From Candidatus Zhuqueibacterota bacterium (GTDB taxonomy: Bacteria; Zhuqueibacterota; Zhuqueibacteria; Zhuqueibacterales; Zhuqueibacteraceae): a stretch of DNA of 49,204 nucleotides. Made by a program: the position numbers and the translations under genes. Positions 39,267 to 47,901 of the stretch are shown in pieces. The stretch is taken from assembly GCA_022616415.1 (NCBI GenBank), contig JAKEEU010000433.1, forward strand, positions 1 through 49,204, written 5' to 3'. The notes beneath the pieces were generated by a model, which saw only the letters and a list, made by a program, of their open reading frames with translations, was not told where the DNA came from and did not search any database. The number at the start of each line of letters is the position of its first letter. The first letter of the stretch is position 1.

Positions 39267-40568
39267 TCATCCAATTGTTTTGTAGAGTAACCCCACCAAC
39301 CCGCTGCCAAGCACGACCGCAACAATATTCCAATTCCATCGCCACATTCCAACGAATGCGATCACACTTACAATGACCGCGAACCAATCCATCACGCCAT
39401 TGCTCGGAAAGAGAACGTGCAGGCCGAACCAGATGGCGAGGTTGAGCACGACACCGACGACTGCGGAGGTGATGGACGAGAGCGCGGAAGTGAGATTTTT
39501 GTTGCCGCGCAAGGCTTCGATGTGCGGAGCGCCAAGGAAAATCCAGAGAAAGCACGGCACGAAGGTGACCCACGTGGTGATAAGCGCGCCGAGGGTTGCG
39601 GCGAGCAGCGGCGGCAAGTTGCCAGGATGGTTCCAGCCGGCGAGGAAGCCGACGAATTGCACCACCATGATGAGCGGGCCGGGCGTGGTTTCCGCCAGGC
39701 CGAGGCCGTCGAGCATTTGTCCGGCGCTGAGCCACTGATAATCTTCGACCGCTTTTTGTGCCACATACGGCAACACGGCATACGCGCCGCCGAACGTCAC
39801 CATCGCGGCTTTGCTGAAAAAGATGCCCTGTTGAAACAGGGTGCCGGCCACGCTTTGCCACCATCCCAAAAGAAAAACCGGCGTCCACCATAAGATCAAA
39901 CAAACAGCGCCAACTTTGATCGCGCGCTTTAACGACGGCTTGGTGTGGAGCGGTGATTCATCTTCGTCGCTGATGACGGATTGCGAACCGCTGATTTTCG
40001 CGCCGTGATTCGCCGTCACCAAAAATTTTTTCGGCCAAATTTTCCCGCCCGCAAATCCGACCATTCCAGCCGTCAGAATGATGAGTGGAAACGGCAGCTT
40101 AAAAAAGAAAATGGCGATAAAAGCCAGCAGCGCCAAAATCCACATCACTTCATTTTTCAGCGCCTTTTTGCCGATGCGAATCACCGCAAACGCCACAATC
40201 GCCATCACCGCCGGCTTGAGGCCGTAAAAAATCGCAGCGATCCAGTCAATCTTGCCATACGTGACGTACACAAAGCTCAATCCCCACAAAATAAAAACGG
40301 AGGGGAGCACGAACAGCGCGCCGGCGACGATGCCGCCGGGGGTTTTGTGCAGCAACCAGCCGACATACGTGGCGAGCTGTTGCGCTTCCGGGCCGGGCAG
40401 CAACATGCAATAATTGAGCGCGTGCAGAAAGCGCGTCTCGCTGATCCATTTTTTCTTTTCGACCAACTCGGTGTGCATGATGGCAATCTGTCCGGTCGGC
40501 CCGCCGAAGCTGATGAAGCCGAGCTTGAGCCAGAAGCGCAGGGCGTCGAGAAAACTGGGATGAGGCAT
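39267..40568 (-). CDS. chrA: Chromate transporter, long-chain ChrA type
   Basis: A 433-residue inner-membrane protein of two homologous halves with about ten to twelve segments. FWLKLGFISFGGPTGQIAIM is the N-terminal signature and AMVTFGGAYAVLPYVAQ its second-half counterpart; LNYCMLLPGPEAQQLATYVGW and TTPGPLIMVVQFVGFLAGW are the paired PGP motifs. It exports chromate or a similar oxyanion. An insert of about 40 charged residues separates the halves (residues 175-220). It stands alone. Confidence 0.93.
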   Translation of the reverse strand: MPHPSFLDALRFWLKLGFISFGGPTGQIAIMHTELVEKKKWISETRFLHALNYCMLLPGPEAQQLATYVGWLLHKTPGGIVAGALFVLPSVFILWGLSFVYVTYGKIDWIAAIFYGLKPAVMAIVAFAVIRIGKKALKNEVMWILALLAFIAIFFFKLPFPLIILTAGMVGFAGGKIWPKKFLVTANHGAKISGSQSVISDEDESPLHTKPSLKRAIKVGAVCLILWWTPVFLLGWWQSVAGTLFQQGIFFSKAAMVTFGGAYAVLPYVAQKAVEDYQWLSAGQMLDGLGLAETTPGPLIMVVQFVGFLAGWNHPGNLPPLLAATLGALITTWVTFVPCFLWIFLGAPHIEALRGNKNLTSALSSITSAVVGVVLNLAIWFGLHVLFPSNGVMDWFAVIVSVIAFVGMWRWNWNIVAVVLGSGLVGLLYKTIG

Positions 40569-40588
40569 CTGCTTTCAAGATTTATTAA

Positions 40589-40657
40589 ACCACAAAGGCA
40601 CAAAGCTCACAAAGAAAAACAATCAAACTTCCTTTGTGGCCTTTGTGCCTTCGTGGT
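40589..40657. repeat. Inverted repeat of the CACAAAGGCACAAAG type
   Basis: ACCACAAAGGCACAAAG (40589-40605) and CTTTGTGCCTTCGTGGT (40641-40657) pair at 16 of 17 positions. It lies in the 250-bp divergent gap between chrA and the NHL gene; no other structure is seen there. Confidence 0.7.
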
Positions 40658-40818
40658 GAAGTCTGCTGCAAGCCAGGGTTTGGCTACGCCGATAAGTTGC
40701 GGCTATGGTCGTGTTTTGCTATTACAAGTATAATCCTTTTACCTATCACAAACAACAATTATCTCGCTGGCAAAATTTCCTATTGCTTAAAAGTGGATGC
40801 CGCCGTATTTTGAATAAT

Positions 40819-41757
40819 ATGGAAAAGATTCTCTTCATTCTTTTGCTCTCTTCGATAAACGGTGCTGCGCAAAGCCCAATTCAGGTCGTTTTTCGCGGCA
40901 TCATTTTTGACGAAACACTCGGAACAGCGACGCTCTCGCAGCCGCTCGGCATGGACGTCGATCCCGACGGCAATCTTTATATTGCCGACACCGGCCGCAA
41001 TCGCATCGTGAAGTGCAGCCAACGCGGCGAGCTGCTGCGCGAAGCCGGCGGCTTCGGTTTCGACGAGCAGCAGTTCGACCGGCCGGTGGACGTTTGGGCG
41101 GGGAACGGTTTGGACGTTTTTGTGGTTGATTACAATAATCAACGGCTCGAGCGTTACGACAAGGATCTCAATTATATTTCGTCGTACTATTCCGACGAGC
41201 TGCAAGATGAGTCGCTGCAATTCGGTTATCCGGCGGCAGTGGGATTGTCCGCCAACGGCGAGATTTTTCTGGCCGATCACGAGTTCAACCGCATGCTCCG
41301 CATCGATTCGTTCGGCAAGCCGAAATCGAGCTTCGGCGACTTCAATTGGGGCGAGGGGCGATTGGCGCGTCCGGCCAAAATTTTGATCGACGCCAATCGC
41401 AAAATTTTTGTTAGTGATTCCACCGCGGACACGATTGTGGAATACGATTATTATGGCAACTTTTTGCAGCGCTTCGGCGTTGGCGTGTTGCGCGATCCCT
41501 CCGGCATGGCGGGGCAGAGAGCAAAGGGCGGAGGGCAGAGGGCAGGCGATCTCTTAATTGTGGCGGATCGGGGCAACCATCGGATCGTTTGTTTTAGCAA
41601 CGAGGGCGAAAAGGTTTTTGATTTTGGCAAGCGCGGCCGCGGCCCGGAAGAATTTTCTTCTCCGGCGGACGTCGCCACGCATGGCAATCGCATTTTTGTT
41701 TTGGACACCGGCAACAACCGCGTGCAGGTTTTTGAATTACAGTCGAAAAAAGAATAG
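40819..41757 (+). CDS. Exported NHL-repeat beta-propeller protein
   Basis: A 312-residue protein with a short signal peptide (MEKILFILLLSSINGAAQ). About five to six NHL units follow, for example LSQPLGMDVDPDGNLYIADT, FDRPVDVWAGNGLDVFVVDY, LARPAKILIDANRKIFVSDS and FSSPADVATHGNRIFVLDTG. Such six-bladed propellers bind proteins or polymers at the cell surface. ATG 40819 marks the start of the signal peptide. In the last third an in-frame purine-rich repeat encodes GQRAKGGGQRAG (41510-41545), interrupting a blade. It precedes a large barrel protein on the same strand. Confidence 0.85.
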   Translation: MEKILFILLLSSINGAAQSPIQVVFRGIIFDETLGTATLSQPLGMDVDPDGNLYIADTGRNRIVKCSQRGELLREAGGFGFDEQQFDRPVDVWAGNGLDVFVVDYNNQRLERYDKDLNYISSYYSDELQDESLQFGYPAAVGLSANGEIFLADHEFNRMLRIDSFGKPKSSFGDFNWGEGRLARPAKILIDANRKIFVSDSTADTIVEYDYYGNFLQRFGVGVLRDPSGMAGQRAKGGGQRAGDLLIVADRGNHRIVCFSNEGEKVFDFGKRGRGPEEFSSPADVATHGNRIFVLDTGNNRVQVFELQSKKE

Positions 41758-41758
41758 T

Positions 41759-41881
41759 TTTGTAGTAGTGCCCTTAGGCACCGATTTCATGATATACAAA
41801 AAAGTTTTTTGGTTTTCGTACAGTTTGCGCCTGAAGGCGCTACTACAAACAATCCGTTGGTCGCCTTTATCCGTTGGGGGC
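41759..41881. repeat. GTAGTAGTGCC inverted repeat followed by an ATCCGTTGG-type repeat
   Basis: TTTGTAGTAGTGCCCTTAGG (41759-41781) pairs with GCGCCTGAAGGCGCTACTAC (41827-41849). Directly after it AATCCGTTGGTCGCCTTTAT (41851-41881) is a copy of the repeat at 20693-20760. Both lie in the predicted N-terminal codons of the barrel protein gene. Confidence 0.7.
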
Positions 41882-44800
41882 TTGTTTGCGATTTTAGTTG
41901 TTGTTTTCGCAGCGAATCTTGCCGCGCAACATACCTCTCTCCCTCGTTATCCTTTTTCACTCGTTGACCGCCGCCTCGTCTTCCCCGTTCCTGCGGACAC
42001 CGCGACCATCGCCTTGCCCGATAGTTTCATCATCGTAAATTCCGACACGCTGCGATTGGGTAAAGCCATTTTGCAGCGCGACCGCGATTATTTGGTTAAC
42101 TATCGTGACGCAACTTTACGGCTGGTCATTGGCCACTGGCCGCTGGTCACTGGCGATTCCTTGATTTTAACTTATCGCATTCTCCCGCTTTCTTTGCCGC
42201 GACAATTGGCGCTCTTTCATTTGGCCAAACCGGCAACGCAAGATTCGTCAGCGCCCGTCAGCCGCATCGTCACTTCGGCGCAACAAGATAATCTCGCGCC
42301 GTCGTACGACAGGTTCGGCGCGAATCTCTCCAAAAGCGGCAGCTTGACGCGCGGTGTGAGCCTCGGCACGGATCAGGGGTTGAAGGTGGACTCCGGCTTG
42401 CGTTTGCAAATTTCCGGCAAGCTCTCCGACAAGACGGAAGTGGTCGCGGCGCTGACCGACCAGAACACGCCGATTCAGCCGGAGGGCAACACCCAAACAT
42501 TGAACGAGATCGACAAAGTTTTCGTGCAGCTCAAAAGCGCGCGGTTCAATGCGACGCTGGGAGATTTTCAAATCGAGTACGGCGGCAGTGAATTTTCGCG
42601 TTACAGCCGCAAGCTGCAGGGCGCCAAGATCGTCGTCGGGAATACGGAGCCGGCAGATGACCGGTTCTCTAATTTGCAGTTGCAGCTCTCAGCAGCGGTA
42701 TCGCGGGGAAAATTTACGACGAATCAATTCAACGGTATCGAAGGCAAACAGGGGCCATATCAATTGCAGGGCGACCGCGGGCAAATCGACATTCTCGTGT
42801 TGGCCGGCACCGAGCGTGTGTGGATCGACGGCCAGCCTATAACCCGCGGCGAGAACAACGATTACGTCATCGAATATTCCAACGCCCAGCTCACGTTCAC
42901 CCGCAAACGGCTCATCACCAGCGACACGCGCATCACGGTCGACTTCGAATTTTCCGACGAGCGCTTTCGCCGCAATCTTTACAGCGCGCAAGGACTGGTG
43001 ACAGGATTCAACGAAAAAGTGAAATGGCAAACGACGCTGATTCGCGAAGGCGACGATCAGGACAACCCACTGGCGTTTGCTTTGACGGAGCAGGATCGTG
43101 ATTCGCTGGCTGCAGCCGGCGATGGCCTGGCTTTTCGTGATGGCCGACGTTTCGTTGGTGACCGCAAGGGCAGTTACATAAGAAGTTTTGCGCAAGGCGA
43201 TTCGATTTGGGTTTACGTCGGTCCTGATTCTGGCAATTACGACGTGAGATTTTCCGATCTCGGCGAGGGCCGCGGTGACTACGCTTTTCGCGGATTCGGC
43301 AATTTTGCTCATGTCGGCAAAAATCAAGGCCGTTATGCGCCGGTGATTTTGCTCACGCCCGCGGTTCGTCAAGACGTGATGGACACGCGCCTCGAAGTCG
43401 CGCCGTGGCGAGGCGTGTCGCTCGTCAATGAGTTTGCCATCAGCCAATTGGATCAGAATCTATATTCAAGCCTTGAAGACGCTGACAACACCGGCCGCGC
43501 GTTGCTCTCGACGTTGCGAATCGAGCCACAAGTGTCAAAGCTCGGCCGATTCGCTTTGCAAGTGCGCTACCGCAACAAAGGGTCGCGCTATCGCGACATC
43601 GACCGTGCGGATGTGGTGGAGTTCAATCGCCGCTGGAATTTGTCAAGCGCTGCGATCACGACCGCCGAAGAAATGCTCGAGTCTTCGGCAAGTTATTCGC
43701 CTTTGCTGGGCTGGAGTCTGCGCGGCGGCTACGGCAAGCTGAACCGTGGCGTCGTTTCCGATCGTTGGGAGGCGGGAATGGAATTCAAGCGCGCGAAGCT
43801 GCCGGAGCTTCAATATCAAGTCGAAAGTATTTCACGCAACGAAGATTCGAGTGCATTGCCTTCGCTCAGCTCGTCCTCGGATTGGTTGAGGCAAAACGGC
43901 TCGGCCACGTACTCATTTTGGAAATTGAAGCCTCGCCTCGGTTACGAAGCGGAAGATCGCCGCGAGACGTTGGCCGACACGGCTTCGGGATTTCGTTTCA
44001 ATAGCTACACCGCCGGTGTCGAGGCGCAAGTTCTGCGCCGGCTGAAAATAGGAGCAGCGCTCAATCAGCGTGATGACGACGCGCGCACGCAACGCGGCCT
44101 CGTGCCCAAATCGACAGCGTTCACGCAAAATTATTCGTTGTCGCTCGAGCGCTGGCGAGCGCTTGCCGGCGACGCGACGTTTACGCATCGTGAGCGCCGT
44201 TTTGACGATCCGCGCGTTCAAGACGTCCGCGCCGATCTCGCAGATTTGCGCGTGCGGTTCTCACCATACCAGCGCGCGCTCGATACCGACTGGCAATACC
44301 AAATTACCAACACCCAGGTTTCAAAACAGCAGCGCGTTTTTCTCAAAGTAAGGCAAGGTGAGGGCAATTATCGTCTCGATCCGGATTTGAACGAATACGT
44401 TCCGGATTTGTTTGGCGATTATGTTTTGCGCATCGTTCAAACCGAAGATTTCACGCCGGTGGTGGAATTGCGCGCGCGCACCAACATTCGCGTCAATTTT
44501 GCCGGCCTATTCCGTTCCAAGGTTCCTGCGAAGGAAGAACAGGAGAGGCGAAGCAAAAACTGGCAAGATTATCTCCGGCCAGTCACGAGCGAGACGTTTA
44601 TTCGTTTGGAGGAGAAAACGACCGATCCGCAGGTGTGGGAAATTTACAAGCTCAACCTGTCGCGTTTTCAAAAGCCGCAATTCACGCAATTCGGCACGCA
44701 GAGCTTGCGGCAGGATATTTATCTATGGGAAAACAATCGCGAGCGCTCGCTGCGTTATCGCTTGACGGCGCTGCGCGAGCTGAACAACCAATTCCTCGGC

Positions 44801-45346
44801 GAAGGCTTGTCGCGCCGCGGGCAACTGCGCCACGAGCTGCGGCTCACGCTGGCACACTCGCCAAAGTTGAGCAGCCAGACGGAAATTATTTTGAATCGCG
44901 AGGATAAAACATTCGTGAATTCCCCGCGCCAAGATCGTAAGGTGCGAAATCGTAACGGCACGGTCGAACTATCTTATCGCCCCCGCGCGGTGTGGGAATT
45001 TGCGGCAGCGATTGGCGCTGCATTTGACGAAGACCGCGCCGCGCCTCCGGTTGAAGTGCGCGCCTTTTCTCTCAAGCCGCGCTCGACCTACTCGTTTCGC
45101 GGCAAGGGCCGGTTGAGCGGCGAGATCGAGTGGGTGCAAGTCGAGGCGACGATCCCGTCACAGAAAAGTTTAGCCTACGAGCTGGCAAACGGCAATCGGC
45201 CCGGTCGCACGCTGCGCTGGAATTTTGCGCTCGAGTATCGCGTGTCGAGCAATATCAATCTTGCGGTTTCATACTTGGGGCGCAACGAGCCGGATCGGCC
45301 CCGAACGTTGCATTTGGGCAGGATGGAGATGCGGGCATTTTTTTAA
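41789..45346 (+). CDS. Large outer-membrane beta-barrel-like protein
   Basis: A 1185-residue protein with a hydrophobic export segment (FAILVVVFAANLAAQ) at residues about 32-47, then a beta-rich region: TRGVSLGTDQGLKVDSGLRL, LSDKTEVVAALTDQNTPIQP, VFVQLKSARFNATLGDFQIE and VWIDGQPITRGENNDYVIEY. The C-terminal 600 residues alternate short hydrophobic strands with charged loops and end with LGRMEMRAFF, an outer-membrane insertion-type terminal Phe. I do not recognise a named family, but the plan is common in FCB-group surface proteins. The first 30 residues are encoded by intergenic repeats (41759-41881), so the true start may be downstream, for example TTG 41881. It is 46 bases before the Omp85 gene. 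Confidence 0.75.
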   Translation: MIYKKVFWFSYSLRLKALLQTIRWSPLSVGGLFAILVVVFAANLAAQHTSLPRYPFSLVDRRLVFPVPADTATIALPDSFIIVNSDTLRLGKAILQRDRDYLVNYRDATLRLVIGHWPLVTGDSLILTYRILPLSLPRQLALFHLAKPATQDSSAPVSRIVTSAQQDNLAPSYDRFGANLSKSGSLTRGVSLGTDQGLKVDSGLRLQISGKLSDKTEVVAALTDQNTPIQPEGNTQTLNEIDKVFVQLKSARFNATLGDFQIEYGGSEFSRYSRKLQGAKIVVGNTEPADDRFSNLQLQLSAAVSRGKFTTNQFNGIEGKQGPYQLQGDRGQIDILVLAGTERVWIDGQPITRGENNDYVIEYSNAQLTFTRKRLITSDTRITVDFEFSDERFRRNLYSAQGLVTGFNEKVKWQTTLIREGDDQDNPLAFALTEQDRDSLAAAGDGLAFRDGRRFVGDRKGSYIRSFAQGDSIWVYVGPDSGNYDVRFSDLGEGRGDYAFRGFGNFAHVGKNQGRYAPVILLTPAVRQDVMDTRLEVAPWRGVSLVNEFAISQLDQNLYSSLEDADNTGRALLSTLRIEPQVSKLGRFALQVRYRNKGSRYRDIDRADVVEFNRRWNLSSAAITTAEEMLESSASYSPLLGWSLRGGYGKLNRGVVSDRWEAGMEFKRAKLPELQYQVESISRNEDSSALPSLSSSSDWLRQNGSATYSFWKLKPRLGYEAEDRRETLADTASGFRFNSYTAGVEAQVLRRLKIGAALNQRDDDARTQRGLVPKSTAFTQNYSLSLERWRALAGDATFTHRERRFDDPRVQDVRADLADLRVRFSPYQRALDTDWQYQITNTQVSKQQRVFLKVRQGEGNYRLDPDLNEYVPDLFGDYVLRIVQTEDFTPVVELRARTNIRVNFAGLFRSKVPAKEEQERRSKNWQDYLRPVTSETFIRLEEKTTDPQVWEIYKLNLSRFQKPQFTQFGTQSLRQDIYLWENNRERSLRYRLTALRELNNQFLGEGLSRRGQLRHELRLTLAHSPKLSSQTEIILNREDKTFVNSPRQDRKVRNRNGTVELSYRPRAVWEFAAAIGAAFDEDRAAPPVEVRAFSLKPRSTYSFRGKGRLSGEIEWVQVEATIPSQKSLAYELANGNRPGRTLRWNFALEYRVSSNINLAVSYLGRNEPDRPRTLHLGRMEMRAFF

Positions 45347-45392
45347 AGTATCCGAATTTTCCGAATCGCCCGGATAAAAGTAACTGAGCTTG

Positions 45393-47237
45393 ATGATGTC
45401 ATCACAAAATAAATTCTGCAAATTCTCTTGGCACGCCAATAAAATCTTTGCGTGTTCTTTGCGTCTCGGCGTCTTTGCGTGCGCTTTTTTTCCTTTTTAT
45501 TTCGGCTCGTCTGCCTCGGGCCAATCAATACAGGATACGACGATGATAAAAATTCGTTGGGAGGCTGAAGGTGAATTAAGTGCCGGTGATTTGAACGCAT
45601 TGGCGGGATTGGGCAAAAATCGCATTTTACGTGTGGCAGATTTCGAGACGACGATTCGCCGCGTGCTCGGCGCTTTGCAAGCGCGCGGTTTCTATTTTGC
45701 GCAAATCGACAGCGTCGTGAGTGAGGCGACAACTCGTCTCAACACGGTGGAGGCAAGAGTTTATCTCGGCAGCAACGTGAAAGTGCAATTTGCTCCGGTC
45801 GTCAAAATTACTGATTCCACCGCTTATTTCTCGGTGTCGAGAGAAAATCCCAATAATTGGCGGGGCAAGATCGATGAAGAGAAATTGCTGCAGTGCTTGA
45901 CGGAGAGGCTGGAAGATTTTGCCAAGCGCGGTTATCCTCTCGCCTGCTTTTATATTGATTCTGTTGTTATGGCGGCAAATGAGAATGACGAGGCACTGGC
46001 AAAGCTCTATCTGCAATTCGATCCCGGCCCGGCAGTGCGCATCGATTCAATCGTTGTTCGCGGCAACAAGTTGACCAAGCGTTCGGTGTTGGCGCGCGAG
46101 CTACCCGTGCGCGTCGGCGACTCGTTCAATTTCGACAAAGTGCAGAGCATTCCGGATCGGTTGATGCGTTTGGGCTATTTGCAATCCGTCGCACCGCCGC
46201 AATTGGCGCTTGATACACGCGGCCGTTATCTCCTCGACATCGCCATCGTGGAAGGCAATAGCAATTGGCTCAACGGCGTGGCCGGATACAATCCCGGTGA
46301 AGGAACGCAGAAAGGTTTTGTCTCCGGATTGATCGACGTGAAATTTGGCAACTTGCTCGGCACCGGCCGGCAAATCAACGCGCGGTGGGAGAAACGCAGC
46401 CGCCAAACGCAAGAGTTGGCGCTGCGTTATCGCGAGCCGTGGGTCTTGGGCTATCCCGTGCACCTTGCCGGCGGGTTTCAGCAGCTCATTCAAGATACGA
46501 CGTATGTAGAACGGCGCTGGGAATTTGCGGCTGAATTACCGGTGGGTCAGAATTTTACCGCCAGCGGTCATGTGGCGAAAGAGAGCATTTCGCCGGATTC
46601 GCTGGCGCGCATTCGTTTCAATTTGCCGCACAGCAGTGTCATCAGCGTCGGCGCAACTTTACGCTATGATTCCACCGACGATCCGATCAATCCGCGGCGT
46701 GGTGTTTTCTATACAACGACAGTTGAAACCGGACGCAAAACGACGGATCAAGTGATCGGCGTCGAGGGTAAAAAATTTTCACGCGATAAAATTCTCGTCG
46801 ATTTGCACTGGCTGCTTCCCACTTTGGGTCCACAAGTGTTGAGCCTCGCCGTGCATGGCCGGCAGGTGAAGAGCAATGCGCCGCCGGAAATTTTGGTGAC
46901 GGATCAGTTTCGTTTCGGCGGCGCGACAACTTTGCGTGGCTATCGCGAAGAGCAATTTCGCGGCTCGCGCGTGGCGTGGAGCAACGTGGAATACCGCCAT
47001 CTACTCTCGCGCCGCACCCGCGCCTTTCTCTTTTTTGATGCGGGTTATTATTCCGGCTTTGAATATGTCAATGCCATCTCGCCACAATTGAATCAAGTTG
47101 AAAACAATGTTTATGCCTGGGGCTTCGGCGCGCGCATCGACACGCCGCTCGGCATCGTCGGCGTCGATTACGGCTTGGGCGAAGGCGACGCGCTGACGAA
47201 TGGCAAGGTGCATGTGAGTTTGGTGAATAGCTTTTAA
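45393..47237 (+). CDS. Omp85/BamA-like outer membrane protein
   Basis: A 614-residue protein. A signal peptide (FACAFFPFYFGSSASG) leads into two or three POTRA-like domains (VADFETTIRRVLGALQARGF, then IDSIVVRGNKLTKRSVLARE). A surface-antigen barrel follows with TLRYDSTDDPINPRRGVFYT and QFRFGGATTLRGYREEQFRG, the loop-6 (V/L)RGY motif of Omp85 proteins, ending in a C-terminal Phe (VSLVNSF). It is likely a TamA- or BamA-type translocase or assembly factor, shorter than typical BamA (about 800). It may serve the preceding large barrel protein. ATG 45393 or 45396 are both possible. Confidence 0.9.
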   Translation: MMSSQNKFCKFSWHANKIFACSLRLGVFACAFFPFYFGSSASGQSIQDTTMIKIRWEAEGELSAGDLNALAGLGKNRILRVADFETTIRRVLGALQARGFYFAQIDSVVSEATTRLNTVEARVYLGSNVKVQFAPVVKITDSTAYFSVSRENPNNWRGKIDEEKLLQCLTERLEDFAKRGYPLACFYIDSVVMAANENDEALAKLYLQFDPGPAVRIDSIVVRGNKLTKRSVLARELPVRVGDSFNFDKVQSIPDRLMRLGYLQSVAPPQLALDTRGRYLLDIAIVEGNSNWLNGVAGYNPGEGTQKGFVSGLIDVKFGNLLGTGRQINARWEKRSRQTQELALRYREPWVLGYPVHLAGGFQQLIQDTTYVERRWEFAAELPVGQNFTASGHVAKESISPDSLARIRFNLPHSSVISVGATLRYDSTDDPINPRRGVFYTTTVETGRKTTDQVIGVEGKKFSRDKILVDLHWLLPTLGPQVLSLAVHGRQVKSNAPPEILVTDQFRFGGATTLRGYREEQFRGSRVAWSNVEYRHLLSRRTRAFLFFDAGYYSGFEYVNAISPQLNQVENNVYAWGFGARIDTPLGIVGVDYGLGEGDALTNGKVHVSLVNSF

Positions 47238-47244
47238 ATCTGAA

Positions 47245-47901
47245 TTAAAGGCTCTCAAGCCAGTTCAGCCATTCATTAAAATGCGGGCATTCTTGGCGTA
47301 AGACCTCCAGCCCAATGCGTCCGGTTATCAAAGGGCCATGAAGCGTCTTTTGATAAGCCGGCACAATTCTGATGATTCGCTTGGAAGGTGCGTTATGAGG
47401 GTCGTCATCGATGTCTTCGGGAGTTGGAAACGAGGTGCGGATAGTCATGAGCTTGTCGTTGGCATCTGGCTGATAGACTGCCTTGGCCAATTCTTCCGGC
47501 CTGGCAAATAGCAATGCCTCAAATTCATGAATCATCAAATAAGCATGAAAGCACTGATGTGCAATTTTTCGTTCCCATTCCGTTTCAACATGACGCGCCC
47601 TGGCAAGTGATGATCCGCTCGGTCGCGTCGACATGCCTGGAAAATCCGACGGCAAGCCATAATAATCGATAAAGGTGGTGACAAACAAAGCCGCCGTATC
47701 GCCAAGAAGCCGCCGCAAATCGTTTTCCACTTTCCGATACTCCGTTATTCCGCCTTTGAAATCCGGACCTTTCTTCACCCGTTTTGTGGTAACGATTTTG
47801 GGAATGATATCTATCGCTTTGGGCCAAAGCGTTGGACGAAGCACATCTTTTACGAAGCGCTCTTCGGTCTGACCCTCCACCAGAATCAAAACCCGTTTCA
47901 T
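47245..47901 (-). CDS. DUF4276 family (TOPRIM-like) protein
   Basis: A 218-residue protein. RVLILVEGQTEERFVKDVL is the first TOPRIM-like motif (Glu), VTTKRVKKGPDFKGGITEYR the middle and LFVTTFIDYYGLPSDFPG the acidic motif typical of DUF4276. It should cleave or process nucleic acid, or act as an effector with the upstream ATPase. Its ATG shares one base with the ATPase stop (TGATG at 47899-47903), so the two are translationally coupled. It converges on the Omp85 gene. Confidence 0.88.
   Translation of the reverse strand: MKRVLILVEGQTEERFVKDVLRPTLWPKAIDIIPKIVTTKRVKKGPDFKGGITEYRKVENDLRRLLGDTAALFVTTFIDYYGLPSDFPGMSTRPSGSSLARARHVETEWERKIAHQCFHAYLMIHEFEALLFARPEELAKAVYQPDANDKLMTIRTSFPTPEDIDDDPHNAPSKRIIRIVPAYQKTLHGPLITGRIGLEVLRQECPHFNEWLNWLESL

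Noticed and set aside
41120..41386. Extra coding frames inside the NHL and barrel genes
   Set aside because: These long frames lie in shadow of strong coding frames and show no family patterns.
41789..45346. SprA-type gliding/type IX secretion protein
   Set aside because: Large size and beta-rich sequence fit loosely, but I see no SprA motifs, the length is half that of SprA and no other type IX genes are near.
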